Assembly: GCA_035772405.1 (NCBI GenBank)
Contig: JAYKKM010000475.1
Location: forward strand, 186,001 to 250,000
Length of the DNA stretch: 64,000 nucleotides
Source: Chrysogorgia sp. JL179-B06
Lineage: Eukaryota; Cnidaria; Anthozoa; Scleralcyonacea; Chrysogorgiidae
Direction: 5' to 3'
A model generated the notes under the pieces. The model searched no databases, had not been told where the DNA came from, and saw only the letters and a list, made by a program, of their open reading frames with translations. The position numbers and the translations under genes were made by a program. Positions 41,301 to 56,300 of this stretch are shown here, piece after piece (position 1 is the stretch's first letter; each line of letters begins with the position of its first letter).

Positions 41301-44300
41301 CGTTTTGCATAAAGAAGTGTTTTAGAATGTGGTAATTATAAGATACTACGACAAACAATGATTTCTAACCATTAACCCTAATATTAACCCTAATACTAAC
41401 CCTAATACTAACCCTAATACTAACCCTTGATCCTAAAACTAACCCCTTTACCCTAATACTAACCCTTGACCCAAACCTTATAACCCTAATATCGTATAAT
41501 ACTAACCCTAACCCTAACCCTATAACCCTAATACTAATACTATAACCCTAATAATATAACCCTAATACTCTAATCCTAATACTATAACCCTAATACTATA
41601 ACCCTAATACTATAACCCTAATACTATAACTCTAATACTATAACCCTAATACTAATACTATAACCCTAATACTAATACTAATACTATAACCCTAATACTA
41701 TAACCCTAATACTCTAACCCTAATACTATAACCCCAATACTAACCCTAATACTATAACCCTAATACTATAACCCTAATACTATAACCCTAATACTATAAC
41801 TCTAATACTATAACCCTAATACTATAACCCTAATACTATAACTCTAATACTATAACCCTAATACTATAACCCTAATACTATAACCCTAATACTATAACTC
41901 TAATACTATAACTCTAATACTATAACTCTAATACTATAACTCTAATACTATAACCCTAATACTATAACTCTAATACTATAACTCTAATACTATAACTCTA
42001 ATACTATAACCCTAATACTAATACTATAACCCTAATACTATAACCCTAATACTCTAACCCTAATACTATAACCCTAATACTAACCCTAATACTATAACCC
42101 TAATACTATAACCCTAATACTATAACCCTAATACTATAACTCTAATACTATAACCCTAATACTATAACTCTAATACTATAACCCTAATACTATAACCCTA
42201 ATACTATAACTCTAATACTATAACTCTAATACTATAACTCTAATACTATAACTCTAATACTATAACTCTAATACTATAACCCTAATACTATAACTCTAAT
42301 ACTATAACCCTAATACTATAACTCTAATACTATAACTCTAATACTATAACCCTAATACTAATACTATAACCCTAATACTAATACTAATACTATAACCCTA
42401 ATACTAACCCTAATACTATAACCCTAATACTATAACCCTAATACTATAACCCTAATACTATAACTCTAATACTATAACCCTAATACTATAACTCTAATAC
42501 TATAACCCTAATACTATAACCCTAATACTATAACCCTAATACTATAACTCTAATACTATAACTCTAATACTATAACTCTAATACTATAACTCTAATACTA
42601 TAACTCTAATACTATAACCCTAATACTATAACTCTAATACTATAACCCTAATACTATAACTCTAATACTATAACCCTAATACTATAACTCTAATACTATA
42701 ACTCTAATACTATAACTCTAATACTATAACCCTAATACTAATACTATAACCCTAATACTATAACCCTAATACTCTAACCCTAATACTCTAACCCTAATAC
42801 TATAACCCTAATACTATAACCCTAATACTATAACCCTAATACTATAACCCTAATACTATAACCCTAATACTATAACCCTAATACTATAACCCTAACACTA
42901 TAACCCTAATACTATAACTCTAATACTATAACTCTAATACTATAACTCTAATACTATAACCCTAATACTAATACTATAACCCTAATACTATAACCCTAAT
43001 ACTATAACCCTAATACTATAACTCTAATACTATAACTCTAATACTATAACTCTAATACTATAACTCTAATACTATAACTCTAATACTATAACCCTAATAC
43101 TATAACTCTAATACTATAACCCTAATACTATAACTCTAATACTATAACTCTAATACTATAACCCTAATACTATAACCCTAATACTATAACTCTAATACTA
43201 TAACCCTAATACTATAACCCTAATACTATAACCCTAATACTATAACTCTAATACTATAACTCTAATACTATAACTCTAATACTATAACTCTAATACTATA
43301 ACTCTAATACTATAACCCTAATACTATAACTCTAATACTATAACTCTAATACTATAACCCTAATACTAATACTATAACCCTAATACTATAACCCTAATAC
43401 TCTAACCCTAATACTATAACCCTAATACTAACCCTAATACTATAACCCTAATACTATAACCCTAATACTATAACCCTAATACTATAACTCTAATACTATA
43501 ACCCTAATACTATAACTCTAATACTATAACTCTAATACTATAACTCTAATACTATAACCCTAATACTATAACCCTAATACTATAACTCTAATACTATAAC
43601 CCTAATACTATAACTCTAATACTATAACTCTAATACTATAACTCTAATACTATAACCCTAATACTAATACTATAACCCTAATACTATAACCCTAATACTC
43701 TAACCCTAATACTATAACCCTAATACTAACCCTAATACTATAACCCTAATACTATAACCCTAATACTATAACCCTAATACTATAACCCTAATACTATAAC
43801 CCTAATACTATAACTCTAATACTATAACCCTAATACTATAACTCTAATACTATAACTCTAATACTATAACTCTAATACTATAACCCTAATACTAATACTA
43901 TAACCCTAATACTATAACCCTAATACTCTAACCCTAATACTATAACCCTAATACTAACCCTAATACTATAACCCTAATACTATAACCCTAATACTATAAC
44001 CCTAATACTATAACCCTAATACTATAACCCTAATACTATAACCCTAATACTATAACTCTAATACTATAACTCTAATACTATAACTCTAATACTATAACCC
44101 TAACACTATAACCCTAATACTATAACTCTAATACTATAACTCTAATACTATAACTCTAATACTATAACCCTAATACTAATACTATAACCCTAATACTATA
44201 ACCCTAATACTCTAACCCTAATACTATAACCCTAATACTAACCCTAATACTATAACCCTAATACTATAACCCTAATACTATAACTCTAATACTATAACCC

Positions 44301-47300
44301 TAATACTATAACCCTAATACTATAACTCTAATACTATAACCCTAATACTATAACCCTAATACTATAACCCTAATACTATAACTCTAATACTATAACTCTA
44401 ATACTATAACTCTAATACTATAACTCTAATACTATAACTCTAATACTATAACCCTAATACTATAACTCTAATACTATAACCCTAATACTATAACTCTAAT
44501 ACTATAACTCTAATACTATAACCCTAATACTATAACCCTAATACTATAACTCTAATACTATAACTCTAATACTATAACTCTAATACTATAACCCTAATAC
44601 TATAACTCTAATACTATAACTCTAATACTATAACTCTAATACTATAACCCTAACACTATAACCCTAATACTATAACCCTAATACTATAACCCTAACACTA
44701 TAACCCTAATACTATAACGCTAATACTATAACCCTAATACTATAACCCTAATACTATAACCCTAATACTATAACCCTAATACTATAATCCTAATACTATA
44801 ACCCTAATACTATAACCCTAATACTATAACCCTAATACTATAACCCTAATACTATAACCCTAATACTATAACCCTGTAACCCTAACACTAACCCTAACAC
44901 TAACCCTGATACTAACTTGAGTTGGAGCTATAATGCGTTTCCATTTCGATTATTCATATATCGAAAAAGAGCCATTTTTGTTCGGCATTTGTTTTGCATA
45001 AAATGGTCTCTCCTCCTCAAAGAACCCCTTCTCCTGCGTCCTGTTTGTATGTCATGAGCGAAACATGACGAGAAGACAATCTGAGTTTTGTTTGCATAGC
45101 TTCCACTGTCCCCCTCTGATTTTTTGTAGCAGTTCTCCATGGTTCCTGCTGAGTTAACCACGGCAAAGGTTAGCCAGGGCAACAATTCATTTCAATTGAA
45201 TCTCGCTGCGCATACATGGTTTTGCCGCATGGATATGTTGTTTTGTGGACGATAGTCTCTATGTTTTTTGTTCTGGATCTTTCCTTGTTCCCTTTCTCTG
45301 TTCCATCTGTGATAATTCTTGGCAAACAAGGATTATGTTAAGGTCAGTGTGATGAATTACTTGTATAGCCTTACCCCGCTGAAAGATGAACAAGCCGTCT
45401 AGCCGTATCTAACCTTGGCCCTCAGACGCTCTTTTTGTGCCACCGTCTGTCCGTCTTCGTTTCGTATTCTCGTTACACAAACACACACGAACCAAGTGGC
45501 GTCTCTGGGGTCCATACTTCCCTCGTCACAGCTCGGATACTATGAACAGATCATCCTGGTGCTAAAGGGTTGGAAGATATTGTAATTAAAGCAGTTATAA
45601 CGCGATACAGATGGCCCCGCTTGGATAGCTAAACAGGTTGTAACCATTTCTATATCTGTTCACGCGTTAGCCACCACTAGCATCATTCGCGCTCTCCGTT
45701 ATACCCCACGAACAACCAACGACCTCATTAGAACGCCTCTTCTTTAATTCACCAGCTAAACTCCGTCGATTCCCGTTTTTTTTCTAACCTTTTCTCGACA
45801 TTCCTGTGGGTAATCCCGTAAAGAGGTCATGTTAATATTTAAACAAAGTCGCAGTGCCGGTGCATACCTTGCTACACTCAGCCTCGAGGATAGATGAGTT
45901 TTTCCTTAATTAACTGTTTTGCATAATCCTGCCTGCAATGGTATTTGCGTTTCCGTTTCTTTTCGGGGGTTAGTTTACATCAAGCTTTGCTTCCACTTCT
46001 AACAAGTTCGAAAATACCAAGTGCCATCTCTATGTGTGCAGACACTTGTTATCTAATCGCATCTAATTAAGCGAAGTCTGTTGTTTTTAAATCAAATGTA
46101 AAGTTCCGATAAGGCTCCGTGGTGGTCATTCTTCTTTCTGTCCCGTTAGGAACGAACGCAAGATCAACTCCTTGAAAAGCGAATACGACAAGAGAAGCAT
46201 CGAGGAAGGTGGGAAAAATGGCATCGTAAACGCCGGGGCGTTGGAGGAAGTGAAAGTACAACATTCCAAAGAAATCGAAACTCTTCAGGTTAGTGTGTGG
46301 GTGTATTTCATTGCATGGTGACCACAATTCTTTATTGCCATCGTTTAAACGTCCCAGTATGGCGTTCTGCCGCGTCATTCGCGAACCCCATGTTTTACAG
46401 TTTAATTCAACAGCTCGCTCGGCCACGGTTTCTTCGCAACACAACTCAATGGAAATAAGCGTTTCGTTGCATTATGTACAAGGTAAACTCATCAGACTTG
46501 ATTAATGTACATTTACACAATCTTTACTCTATATTATTAGTACAGCTTAATCTATTATTACGATGGAGTGCCATCACAAAGTTTCCAGTCTTCGTGTTTA
46601 GCAGTATTGCTACACGTAGAGGATATTGTGTGCTGTGGATGGGAAATGTTTGGTGACAACCATAGAATAACATTAAAAATATCGAAGGGTTGGTGTACAG
46701 TCCAAACATTGAATAAGAGGTCTAATGAGGTTCGAGCGAAGGCCCTTCCTATTCAATAGTTCGACAGGACCCGACCAGTATTTTTGATTCGTATTTCAAC
46801 ATTGCCTACGCAACGCGCTATTTTTATATCATTTGAGTAACATTAAATATATTTAAGATATGGATTATTGTCGTTCTAATTTTATCCCAAAGGAATTACC
46901 ATTCCTTTTATTATATGCAGTCGTGCTATCATATTTGTATTCTAATTCTGTTCTCCGTCTGCGGTAAATTCCTTTTGGATTCTGTTTATTGTCACCCTAC
47001 GCCTATCAACAACTGATTGCAGGCCGCGGTGGTCGTGTTTTTCAACCTTTGTGAACTCGCAAAATGTCTGACAAGAATCGAATTCAGAAAATCTGCGACA
47101 TTTTGAGCGTCGGTGAGATTCCTGGATTCCCCATAATGAACCACTGTAATGTATCAAGCAACGATGATAAATACTAGTTTTCTTGCTGCTAGAGTTCGGC
47201 GTTCGCCAGTCTCGATATGTCTGTCATGATTTGTATAAATTACTTCCTGTAAATATTGGAGCTTTCTCGATAAATGTACAATCGAAATACAAACCAACTA

Positions 47301-50300
47301 ACCAAAATCCTAACCCTAAAAACTTTAGTTACTAACCTCCATACTAACCCAAATATTAGAAAGAGTTACCCATGGTATACAGCGAATTAGGTATAACGAT
47401 AATAAATGCTCATTCTTCATGGTTTTCTCACTGCTAGAGTTTTCTGCAGTATGAAAATAAAAAGATGTTTTTACGTGCATAAATTGCTTCCTAAATCTTG
47501 CAGTAATCCCTAACCTTGCGAATGTCTGAGATGCCGGCAAGAGGTTGTCTTTTGGGGATTGTTTTATAATCGGCTTTAGCTTGTTTGATTTTTGTCAAAA
47601 AGTGACGAAAAACGAGTGGTTTAATTAATGAACGTATGTAAATTCACATCACGCCCATACATAGTATTTTATTATTGCGATGAATATGCTGTCATCGGCT
47701 CTGACTTTCCTAGTAAACAATCACAAAAATCTTTTATCGTGGTTTCGTTTATGGCGTTGCTGTTGATGAAATCATTTTTCGAATGCATTGTCGACATTAT
47801 CCTTTACAGCGGCCGCTTCACTCTCTTAGCTAATTAACGCGGAAATATGCGGAATAGATTTAGATGTTAACAGCCGAATACCTGAACTTCTCTACCTTGG
47901 CTTAGCCTACCTTAGACAGACGGCAGTGCATGTGTAGGCTCAGCTGTTTACACAGTCCATATCTGTCTTAACCTTTTCATTTAAACACCGCGCGGTGTCC
48001 TTGTAGAAACCTGTATTATATTTCCCTCGACTAGGCCCTATTTTTGCACGTTCTAAACCCATCAGGTCTCCTCCAGTGCGTATCCATGGCGTAGTTCAGT
48101 GACAAATTCGAATGTAATTTGCTGCAGTTGACTTGCACGAACAACAGACGTTCCAACAAGATGACCTCATCACAATTTTTGTGTTGACAGCGAAAGTTAA
48201 TCAACACGTTGTAGTCGCAGCTGGATTCTTTTTTCAACGAAGAATGAAATTTTAGGTCCCCTACCACGTTCTTTATAGCTCTTATGTTCTTGACCTCGAG
48301 AGGAATTAAAGTCAATAATCTGACAAGCGAAGTTATATACGGACGAGATAAATATAAATCTTATTGAAGAATATAATTGAAATATTCTAGGCTTTTCGTT
48401 CTCTGAGGCAGAGTGCAATATAACGGTTGGCCACCGGCCATATTCCGCGCAAAACGCAGATATGGCCGTCCACTGATTGCTCTGCATGGACATTTTGGCC
48501 GGCCATTTGGCCGCACTAATTTCTCCATCATTCTCGCAAAACCAAAACGTAATCGCTGACACGTGTGCAAGGGAAGATGTTTTCCAGCATTGAGCCAGCC
48601 TTTTCTAGCGCACTCTGTTTTGAGTCGTTAAGTGCGAAATATCGCTTATTCACTTGTTTTTAAACTTCGAACCTGATTTCGCAAACTGTCCGTATAATCT
48701 ACAGACTATATATAACATGGCTCACACTTTTTTGGGCCGAATGAGATATTCGCTGACATTTGTCTTTGTCGAATGAGGTACTCTCCGATTTTGTTTCAAC
48801 AAATTATTTATTCGGTTTCAAATTAAGATATCCAATTCACGCATTGTAAGGATTCAAGGATTCAACTTGAATCCTAAAGTCGTTTAAACTAAGTTGTTCA
48901 ATTGACCATTGTATGTGCATAGGTTTGTGCCAGTGAGGTTGTTACAATGTATTGTACAAGCCAGGGTACAACTTTTCTTCTATTTAAGTTTTATTTATTC
49001 TATTTAAGTTTTATTTACTTTTCTTTTAAGTTGTTAAATTAAAATTAAAAATATTTTTCTCTATTGAATTCAAAAATAATTAGTGTCCGATCATGTCCGA
49101 CCAAAACCTGGGTTGGTCTGGCATAATTGTCAGACCACGTTTTTTGAATTATATTGCACTCTGCTCTGAGGTTTGTTTTATAATATGCAGTAAAAAACTG
49201 CGAATAAGAGTCTTCACGCTGTCAAAACAACAAATCGCACCTGCAAAATGTGTTCTTGAGATTTTTCTGATTCGCTCAGGCAAATCGGGGTTCTGTCCAC
49301 TCATCCCCAAAATAATAATAATATAAAGACGTTTTAAGAGCATGATACAATAGTCTCAATGCTCATATAATATACTATATTCTTAAAGTGCCACTACGAT
49401 CAAATTTTTACCTATCGATATTTTTACGTATTTATAAAGCAGAGCTGCTAAATATTACTCGGTCGAAACCGTTTTGCGATTCGACGATGGCAAGTATTAT
49501 TTTTCTTACTCCGAATCTGGAGTTCTTAATGTCCACCATTAATCGTTCATGTTCTTGACCAGCGTAACGTGTCAACGCGAAGACTCCACATGGCTAATTC
49601 TTCAAGTAAATCAAGGTCGTTTTTTCAAATTATTCGTCTGAAAGGCTGGACATTTCATCTACTTCTCGAAAAAACAAATAACCTCGACAGAAATTCAGGC
49701 GTAGCATTGAGAATCTGACGTCACAAACAATATTACCTTTTGAAATTGCGGGCTCACTTGGAACACGTTCTTAGTAATGGTGGCCTAAGTAAGTAATAGT
49801 GATTTCAGAGCTCAAAATACTTACTTCAAAATACCATGATCACTTTCGACCCTGAAATACTATTCTATGCTAAAGAAAATCTAAAAGACAGGAGTGCATT
49901 TTCATCGTAGTGGCACTTTAAAGTTTATATGAAATGAAAATTAAGTTTGTCTTATTTGAAAGAACTCTTGAAATGATAAAGGAACTCCATCTATAGTTTT
50001 CCATATCGCTCTTCGTTCTTGAGATATTGCGATTTGTTTGATATGTAAATAACACACTGCATACGTCATATTGTATAATGAGTTGTTGAGAAACCATGTA
50101 TATTATTGAAATTATTCTGTTAAATCAATCAAAACTTTCATTATTAGGTGTCATAAGACAAATACCCTTACATGCGCAGTTTAGTGTGACTTTGTTTGAT
50201 AACTTCAACGATATTTCTACTTTTACAACAACTCATTAATGTAACGTATGCAGTGTGTTATTTACATATCAAACAAATCGCAATATCTCAAGAACGAAAA

Positions 50301-53300
50301 GCGATATGAAAAAACGATAGATGGAGTTCCTTTATCATTTCAAGAGTTCTTTCAAATAAGACAAACTTCATTTTCATTTCATATACACTTTAAAGAGTGA
50401 GTGTCAACCGTGACGCATTGCACGCTCGGTCGGCCATTTTTTGAAGCACGAAATTCCCTTGGTGAACTGCATCCGTAAATATCTTGTCAATCCTTGATAT
50501 AAATTATTCATTTTGTCTTTCAATTGAAAGAAGACATTCCTTAGAAATTAATTATTTCTATATTTTTCACAAAACTCGACGTTTTGTTGACTTTCGTTCG
50601 TTTCGAATAGCGTAGAGTCTGGAGCTGCTATTAATAGCTCAAAAAGCGGACAAACAAACCAAATTTGACTCACAAATAATTACAAATGAGCTATTTTCTT
50701 TTGTTATGGCCGCAAGAATTATGGGTAAAAGCGGACAAACATCGATACTGACGTCATCTCGACGGAGCGCTATTTATGTCAGCCTTGACTGACGCGAAGC
50801 GTGCAAGACCAAGTGACGAGGTTCAAACAAAAAAAATCAGGTTCTGAGTCGATGTATTTGTATTGTGGATGAATAGGAAAGCCTCCATAGGGTTTTTTGA
50901 GAAGACTCGGCGGATTTCCAAAGTATTTACCACGTCAAGTTGGCAACGAAGCACTTCAAAACACTTTGTTATTACGAAAAGATAAACACAAACGCGCAAT
51001 GCACGATGGTTGACACTCACTCTTTAAAGTTACTTATAAAACTAATTGCATTTCGTGTGATATACTAATATGTCAAGAACGAGAAAGCGTTCTTTACCGC
51101 GGTATCAAAACACCTAGAAGTGTGTTGAAAAACGAGGCCGTAGCCGTAGGCCGAGTTTTTTAACAACTTCGGGGTGTTTTGAGACCGTGGTAAAGAACTA
51201 TTTCGAGTTCTTGATATAGCATCTCAAACGAATCAGTATTTAAAGAGAAAATCGAGGTGAAAGATGGCTTAATTTATGGAAGTTCTTTACCACGATATCA
51301 AACCACCGTCATGCCACTGATTTCCGTTGTCTTTATGAATTATTAAGGTAGCAAGATCCCTCTGAATACATTTTTAATACCATACAATATAACAATTAAC
51401 CCTTACAACCATTTGATAGAACATATGACAAATAATATTTCCACACAAAAAGTTTGCATAAATTATGCTAATTAGCTGACGAAATGGCCGCCGATTGGTC
51501 AAAATCGGGATATACTTCAAACAAATTTGCCATTTTCCAAACACTATTTCTCCCTCATTTTCCCATTTGCCATTTTCCAAACACTATTTCGCCCTCATTT
51601 TCCCATATATTTCAATAAAATTTTCACCACAGCCTCCTAACAGGAATATCTAGGGAATGGTGGTAGGAATTTTGAATCTGATTCATACTTGTTGAATTAT
51701 CTGACATAATTAATATAATTTAGGTGGTGGAAATTGAAAAAAAAAGAAAAAAGCATGTCAGAAAATAGCTGAAAGTTTATATTGAAAATGCTACCACCAG
51801 AATATGCCTTAGTATATAAGCTATAAACTCAAAAACTTTCAGGACCTTATCTCTAAAACTGCCTGAGAAATCTTGTTTGAAGTATATCCCGATTTTGACC
51901 AATCGGCGGCCATTTCGTCAGCTAATTAGCATAATTTCATATGTTCTATCAAATGGTTGTAAGGGTTAATTGTTATATTGTATGGTATTAAAAATGTATT
52001 CAGAGGGATCTTGCTACCTTAATGAGTTTGAGAATATAAAATCAAAACTACACGTATAACCAATAAAACAGTATGATAACTACAAAACTAAATGAATTCC
52101 AGAGTTTTGCAGCGGCCAACGGTTCTGTCTCCATGAGTAACGAGTATTGGATTTTGGCACAATGTCCCGAGATTTTCCTGTGAGCCCAAGAAGCCTATAG
52201 CAAAAAATTCAACTGGTGTACATTATTATAGTACGTGGTTCGCTTTAATAATATTAAACATACAATTATTGTTTGATGTAAAAGTGTTGTTCTGCTAGGC
52301 AGTATATAGAAATACAAATTGAAAACTAAAAGGTTGATGTATTGCAGAAATAGTGTGTAGAAGTATCAAACTAGAATGTAAGTTAACTTGTGAGTTGTGA
52401 CGATTTAAGGCGGATTTCCAGTCCTCGCACGAAGCAACTCGCAGCTCGCTGGGCGAGCACTCGCAAGTTCGCTGCGAGTGTTTTAGCCCTCGTGGGACGT
52501 CACAGTTGGAAATGTTGAACTATTTTTTACTCGCAGGAAATATAACCAATCAAAACGAATTATGTCAACATTTCAAATCATTAGTAATTCATGGGGAAAA
52601 CTGCACAAAGGAAATCCCATTTCGGAAGTAGGGGGTAGGGTGATTTGTGCCTCATACAATTAATTTTCTGACCGTAAAAATTGAAATCGTTCAGAATGAA
52701 ATCGCGCAGATACAAAAAATGGCGGCCAATAACTCATTTAAATAATTTGAATTGTTAAAATGTCATCTCAGAGGATGAGAAAAGCTGCCAGCATTTTATT
52801 ATTTTGTTTACTAAGCACGAAAGAGTTGCATAGATTTATGTTTTTTGTTCAAACGACTATAGCAAGTCCTCGTAAGTCGAAAGAAACTCACAGTGAAATT
52901 TCAACAAGCTGAAATTAGTCGCAAGTCCTCGAAAGTTTAAAGAAACTTACAGTGAAATTCAAGCAAGCTAACGCAAGTCCTCCTTTGATCATTGCTTTTG
53001 ACAAAAGCCATTCGTCACATTCGTCACAAAGGCCATTCGTTTCACTCTGCATGACGAACGACCTTCGCTCGAAACGTTAGACCTCCTACACACTTATTTC
53101 GGCAGTACACCAGAAATTCGTCTTTTTCTCTCATTTTATCTTGCCGATGTTTTTCTCTATTCTCGCCGCAGGAAAATCATCGGAAGGAATTAGAAGAAAA
53201 CAAAGTGGACATGATGATGGTCCTTCGAGCATTAAAGTCTGACTCGTATACATCAAGCTCGATGTCAAATAATTCAATGGAGGCGACTGACCAGCTACAA

Positions 53301-56300
53301 AAACTTGAACGTTACGTAGAAACATTACAGAAAGACCACAAGAAAGAAATAGAAAGACTGAATGAAGAACACGAGCAAGATATACAGCAGTTACGCAGTG
53401 ACATGGTCACTCTTTTGCGCGCCCAAGAGACTTACAAGTCCCCCGTCGTAGGCGAAGGAGAACAGGTAGGCACGGTGTCTGTTACTAATAGTGTACCATT
53501 GAGTTGCCCGCAATCCGTTGATTCGTATAGTTCAATACTGTAGGTCATGAGATTTACAAGTATGCAACCTTTGCTTTACCATCGCTGACCGTGTAGCTCA
53601 TTACAGGTTAGAGCACCTCACTATCAGAGTTCATGTAGCTCAATAATTAGAGCACCATAATGGTCATCAGAAATTATATAACAACGAAATCTTAAGAATC
53701 TATATATTTATAGTTGATCATATTACAAGAACATTACAGGTTGTGCACATTATATGTAACCTACTACATATTACTAATAAAACTACGATAACTATAAAAC
53801 TAGAACTTACTATCGCAAGGGAAGTGCTGCCTCGAAAGTCATGGGAAGCCTAAATTTTTCCAAAATTTCCAAAATGAAGTACACATTTTTTTCAATTATT
53901 GCTGCCCCCTGTGTCTCGTGTCCAGACCTCTTCGCCGAACTATGTAAAGCCAACAGAATCGAGATCTTTGGGTGGATGGGGACCAGTTTATGACGTTTTG
54001 TGACGTAAAGTTTTGTGACGTTCATTTGACAAAAACGCTAACATACTCCAAAGTTTCTTCGGGTATTTACGGAAGTCCGGAATAATATGTTCGATTCTTA
54101 CGAACGCGACCAATGTGGCCGGCAAGCCATGTTATTTTTCTGAAGATTGAACGCATGGTTACTTCTGTCTTTGCACTGTCTTTGGCTTGATCGATCTTCT
54201 CTGCCACATGGTTAGTGCATGTAATGTCAAAATTCAATGTTACCATTTTAACGCCATGTCGCCATACGTCTAATTCGAAGAACATTTACTTGAAACGAGC
54301 AAGCCTCGCGACTATAAATTTTCCATTCAAGCGACACGTTTGCCAAATGGAACTTCACGTTTGTAATATTTGCGGCTGATTGATCGGTCATATCTAACGT
54401 ACAGTCTACAGCGATTGCGTTTGTTATCTAAATATCGGGCAATCGGGATTCTTGTCCACAGGCTCTCAAATACTCTCGAATTTCGGCAGTTCATAAGCAA
54501 ACGAAAACAGACAAAACAGCGGAGAATGGGAAGTTCGTATGTCACGCCGAAGATCTTCGGCGTAGAATTTTCGTCGATTACGCCAAGGTTGGCGTAAAAC
54601 TAATCAAGTTTTCGGTGAAAATGACTGTCAACTGACTCGGCTAAATATAAAGTCAACTGTCTGTGAGAATGAGAACTGCAAGTCTATAAATGTGAGAGTC
54701 TGAGACTCTGTGAAGCCGCTCAAATACGTTCAAATCGGTCTGACTCTGATTCGGACAATATTCAATAAGAATCAGAGATTGAAGAGTGGAGACATGCGTT
54801 TCAAAGGAGTCAACTCAAAGCCCAAAGGATGTTGAGAAAAGGTGGCAATCTGTTTATTTGCCAGCACTGAACAAACCCTTAAATAGCAAATTAAATGCAA
54901 TTTCATCAACTAAATAGCCTTATAGCGGCACGCAGTGCGTCTAACTTTGGTTTTGCGTTTTCACTTCCAGACCCCCTGACTGGCGCAAACGTTTTTGAGG
55001 GAAATTGTACAACCCCCCTGACTGGCGTATGAAATTTTGAGGCCTTAGCGTTGGCGTAAATCTTCGGCGGACTAAATACGAACTTTCCAAATAACTGGTT
55101 ATTCTTACCGTGAATCAAATAGAACATGCGCAGTTTTCCATAGTTTCCCTAGTAAGTGCCTACCCGTGCCCTCCGGAAAGTGCGTCCACAATTGAACGCA
55201 CGTTCACGCTTTATTCAGGGAACTTTGTAAACCATCTTATGGAGGCAGCACTTTCCCTAGTAAGTGCCTACCCGTGCCCTCCGGAAAGTGCGTCCACAAT
55301 TGAACGCACGTTCACGCTTTATTCAGGGAACTTTGTAAACCATCTTATGGAGGCAGCACTTTCCTTGCGATAGTAACTTCTAGTTTTAATTATATTTAAA
55401 TACAGCAGACTTAAACTACAAATGACTATCACTTATCTGAATATAATTGGCAAAAAAAGACTGTAAACACAGTATACATTATGACTACAGTATGTAGTTG
55501 GTGACTACAGTATGTAGTATGTAGTTGGTGATAAATCACTGCCACTATAAACTATTGATTTGAAAGCAACGAACGGTCTTCGTTTTTGGTACAAATAGCA
55601 GATTTCGTTTAGATGATCTTAAAGTACAAGTATAGTGTTATATCTAGTCAGTAAATCACTGATATAAATAGGTGCCTGGCCATGTAAAGCTTTGAAAGTA
55701 ATTAACAGTATCTTGAAAATAATCCTTGATCTTATAATAACCAGTGAAGATTACTAAGCACAGGGGTCTGATTTCTTAACCCTCGCAACAAGTCTGCCAG
55801 CTGTATTCTGAATTTGCTGTAACAAAGTAAATGGTTTGAACCTAGGAGTATCATTAGATGTGTGAAGTTGATCATCCAGGTTGTTGTAATAGTTGGTGCA
55901 GACTGACGTTTCGACGGCCTCAGCGGCGGTCATCTTCAGAGTCAAATCAGTCACCAACAATAGTCTTTCTCAAGACTACAACAACCTGGACGATCAACTT
56001 CACACATCTAATTAGCTGTAACTTGCTCAATTCAGCTTCTGGTAAGCCATAAAGGATGTTATTGTAACTGTCAAGTCTAGATGTTATAAATACATTCACT
56101 AGCTCCTCGCAGTCCTGTTTACTCAAGTTAGAGCATCTCATTAATCATTAGAAAGTGTTAGGTTACACACATATGTATGCTCTTCACTCTATCATTTCAA
56201 TACATGTACAGGTAGCTCAATGGTTAGAGCATATCATTAGTCACCATGCTACTGGTTCAGTATACATATATTAAATGTTGTCATTTTATGTTTCTCTGAC

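Noticed and set aside
41370..44910. Chromosome end (telomere)
   Set aside because: The array is interstitial: exons of one gene lie on both sides, and the unit is not a plain hexamer.
41370..44910. CRISPR array
   Set aside because: Units are contiguous with no unique spacers and the context is an animal intron.
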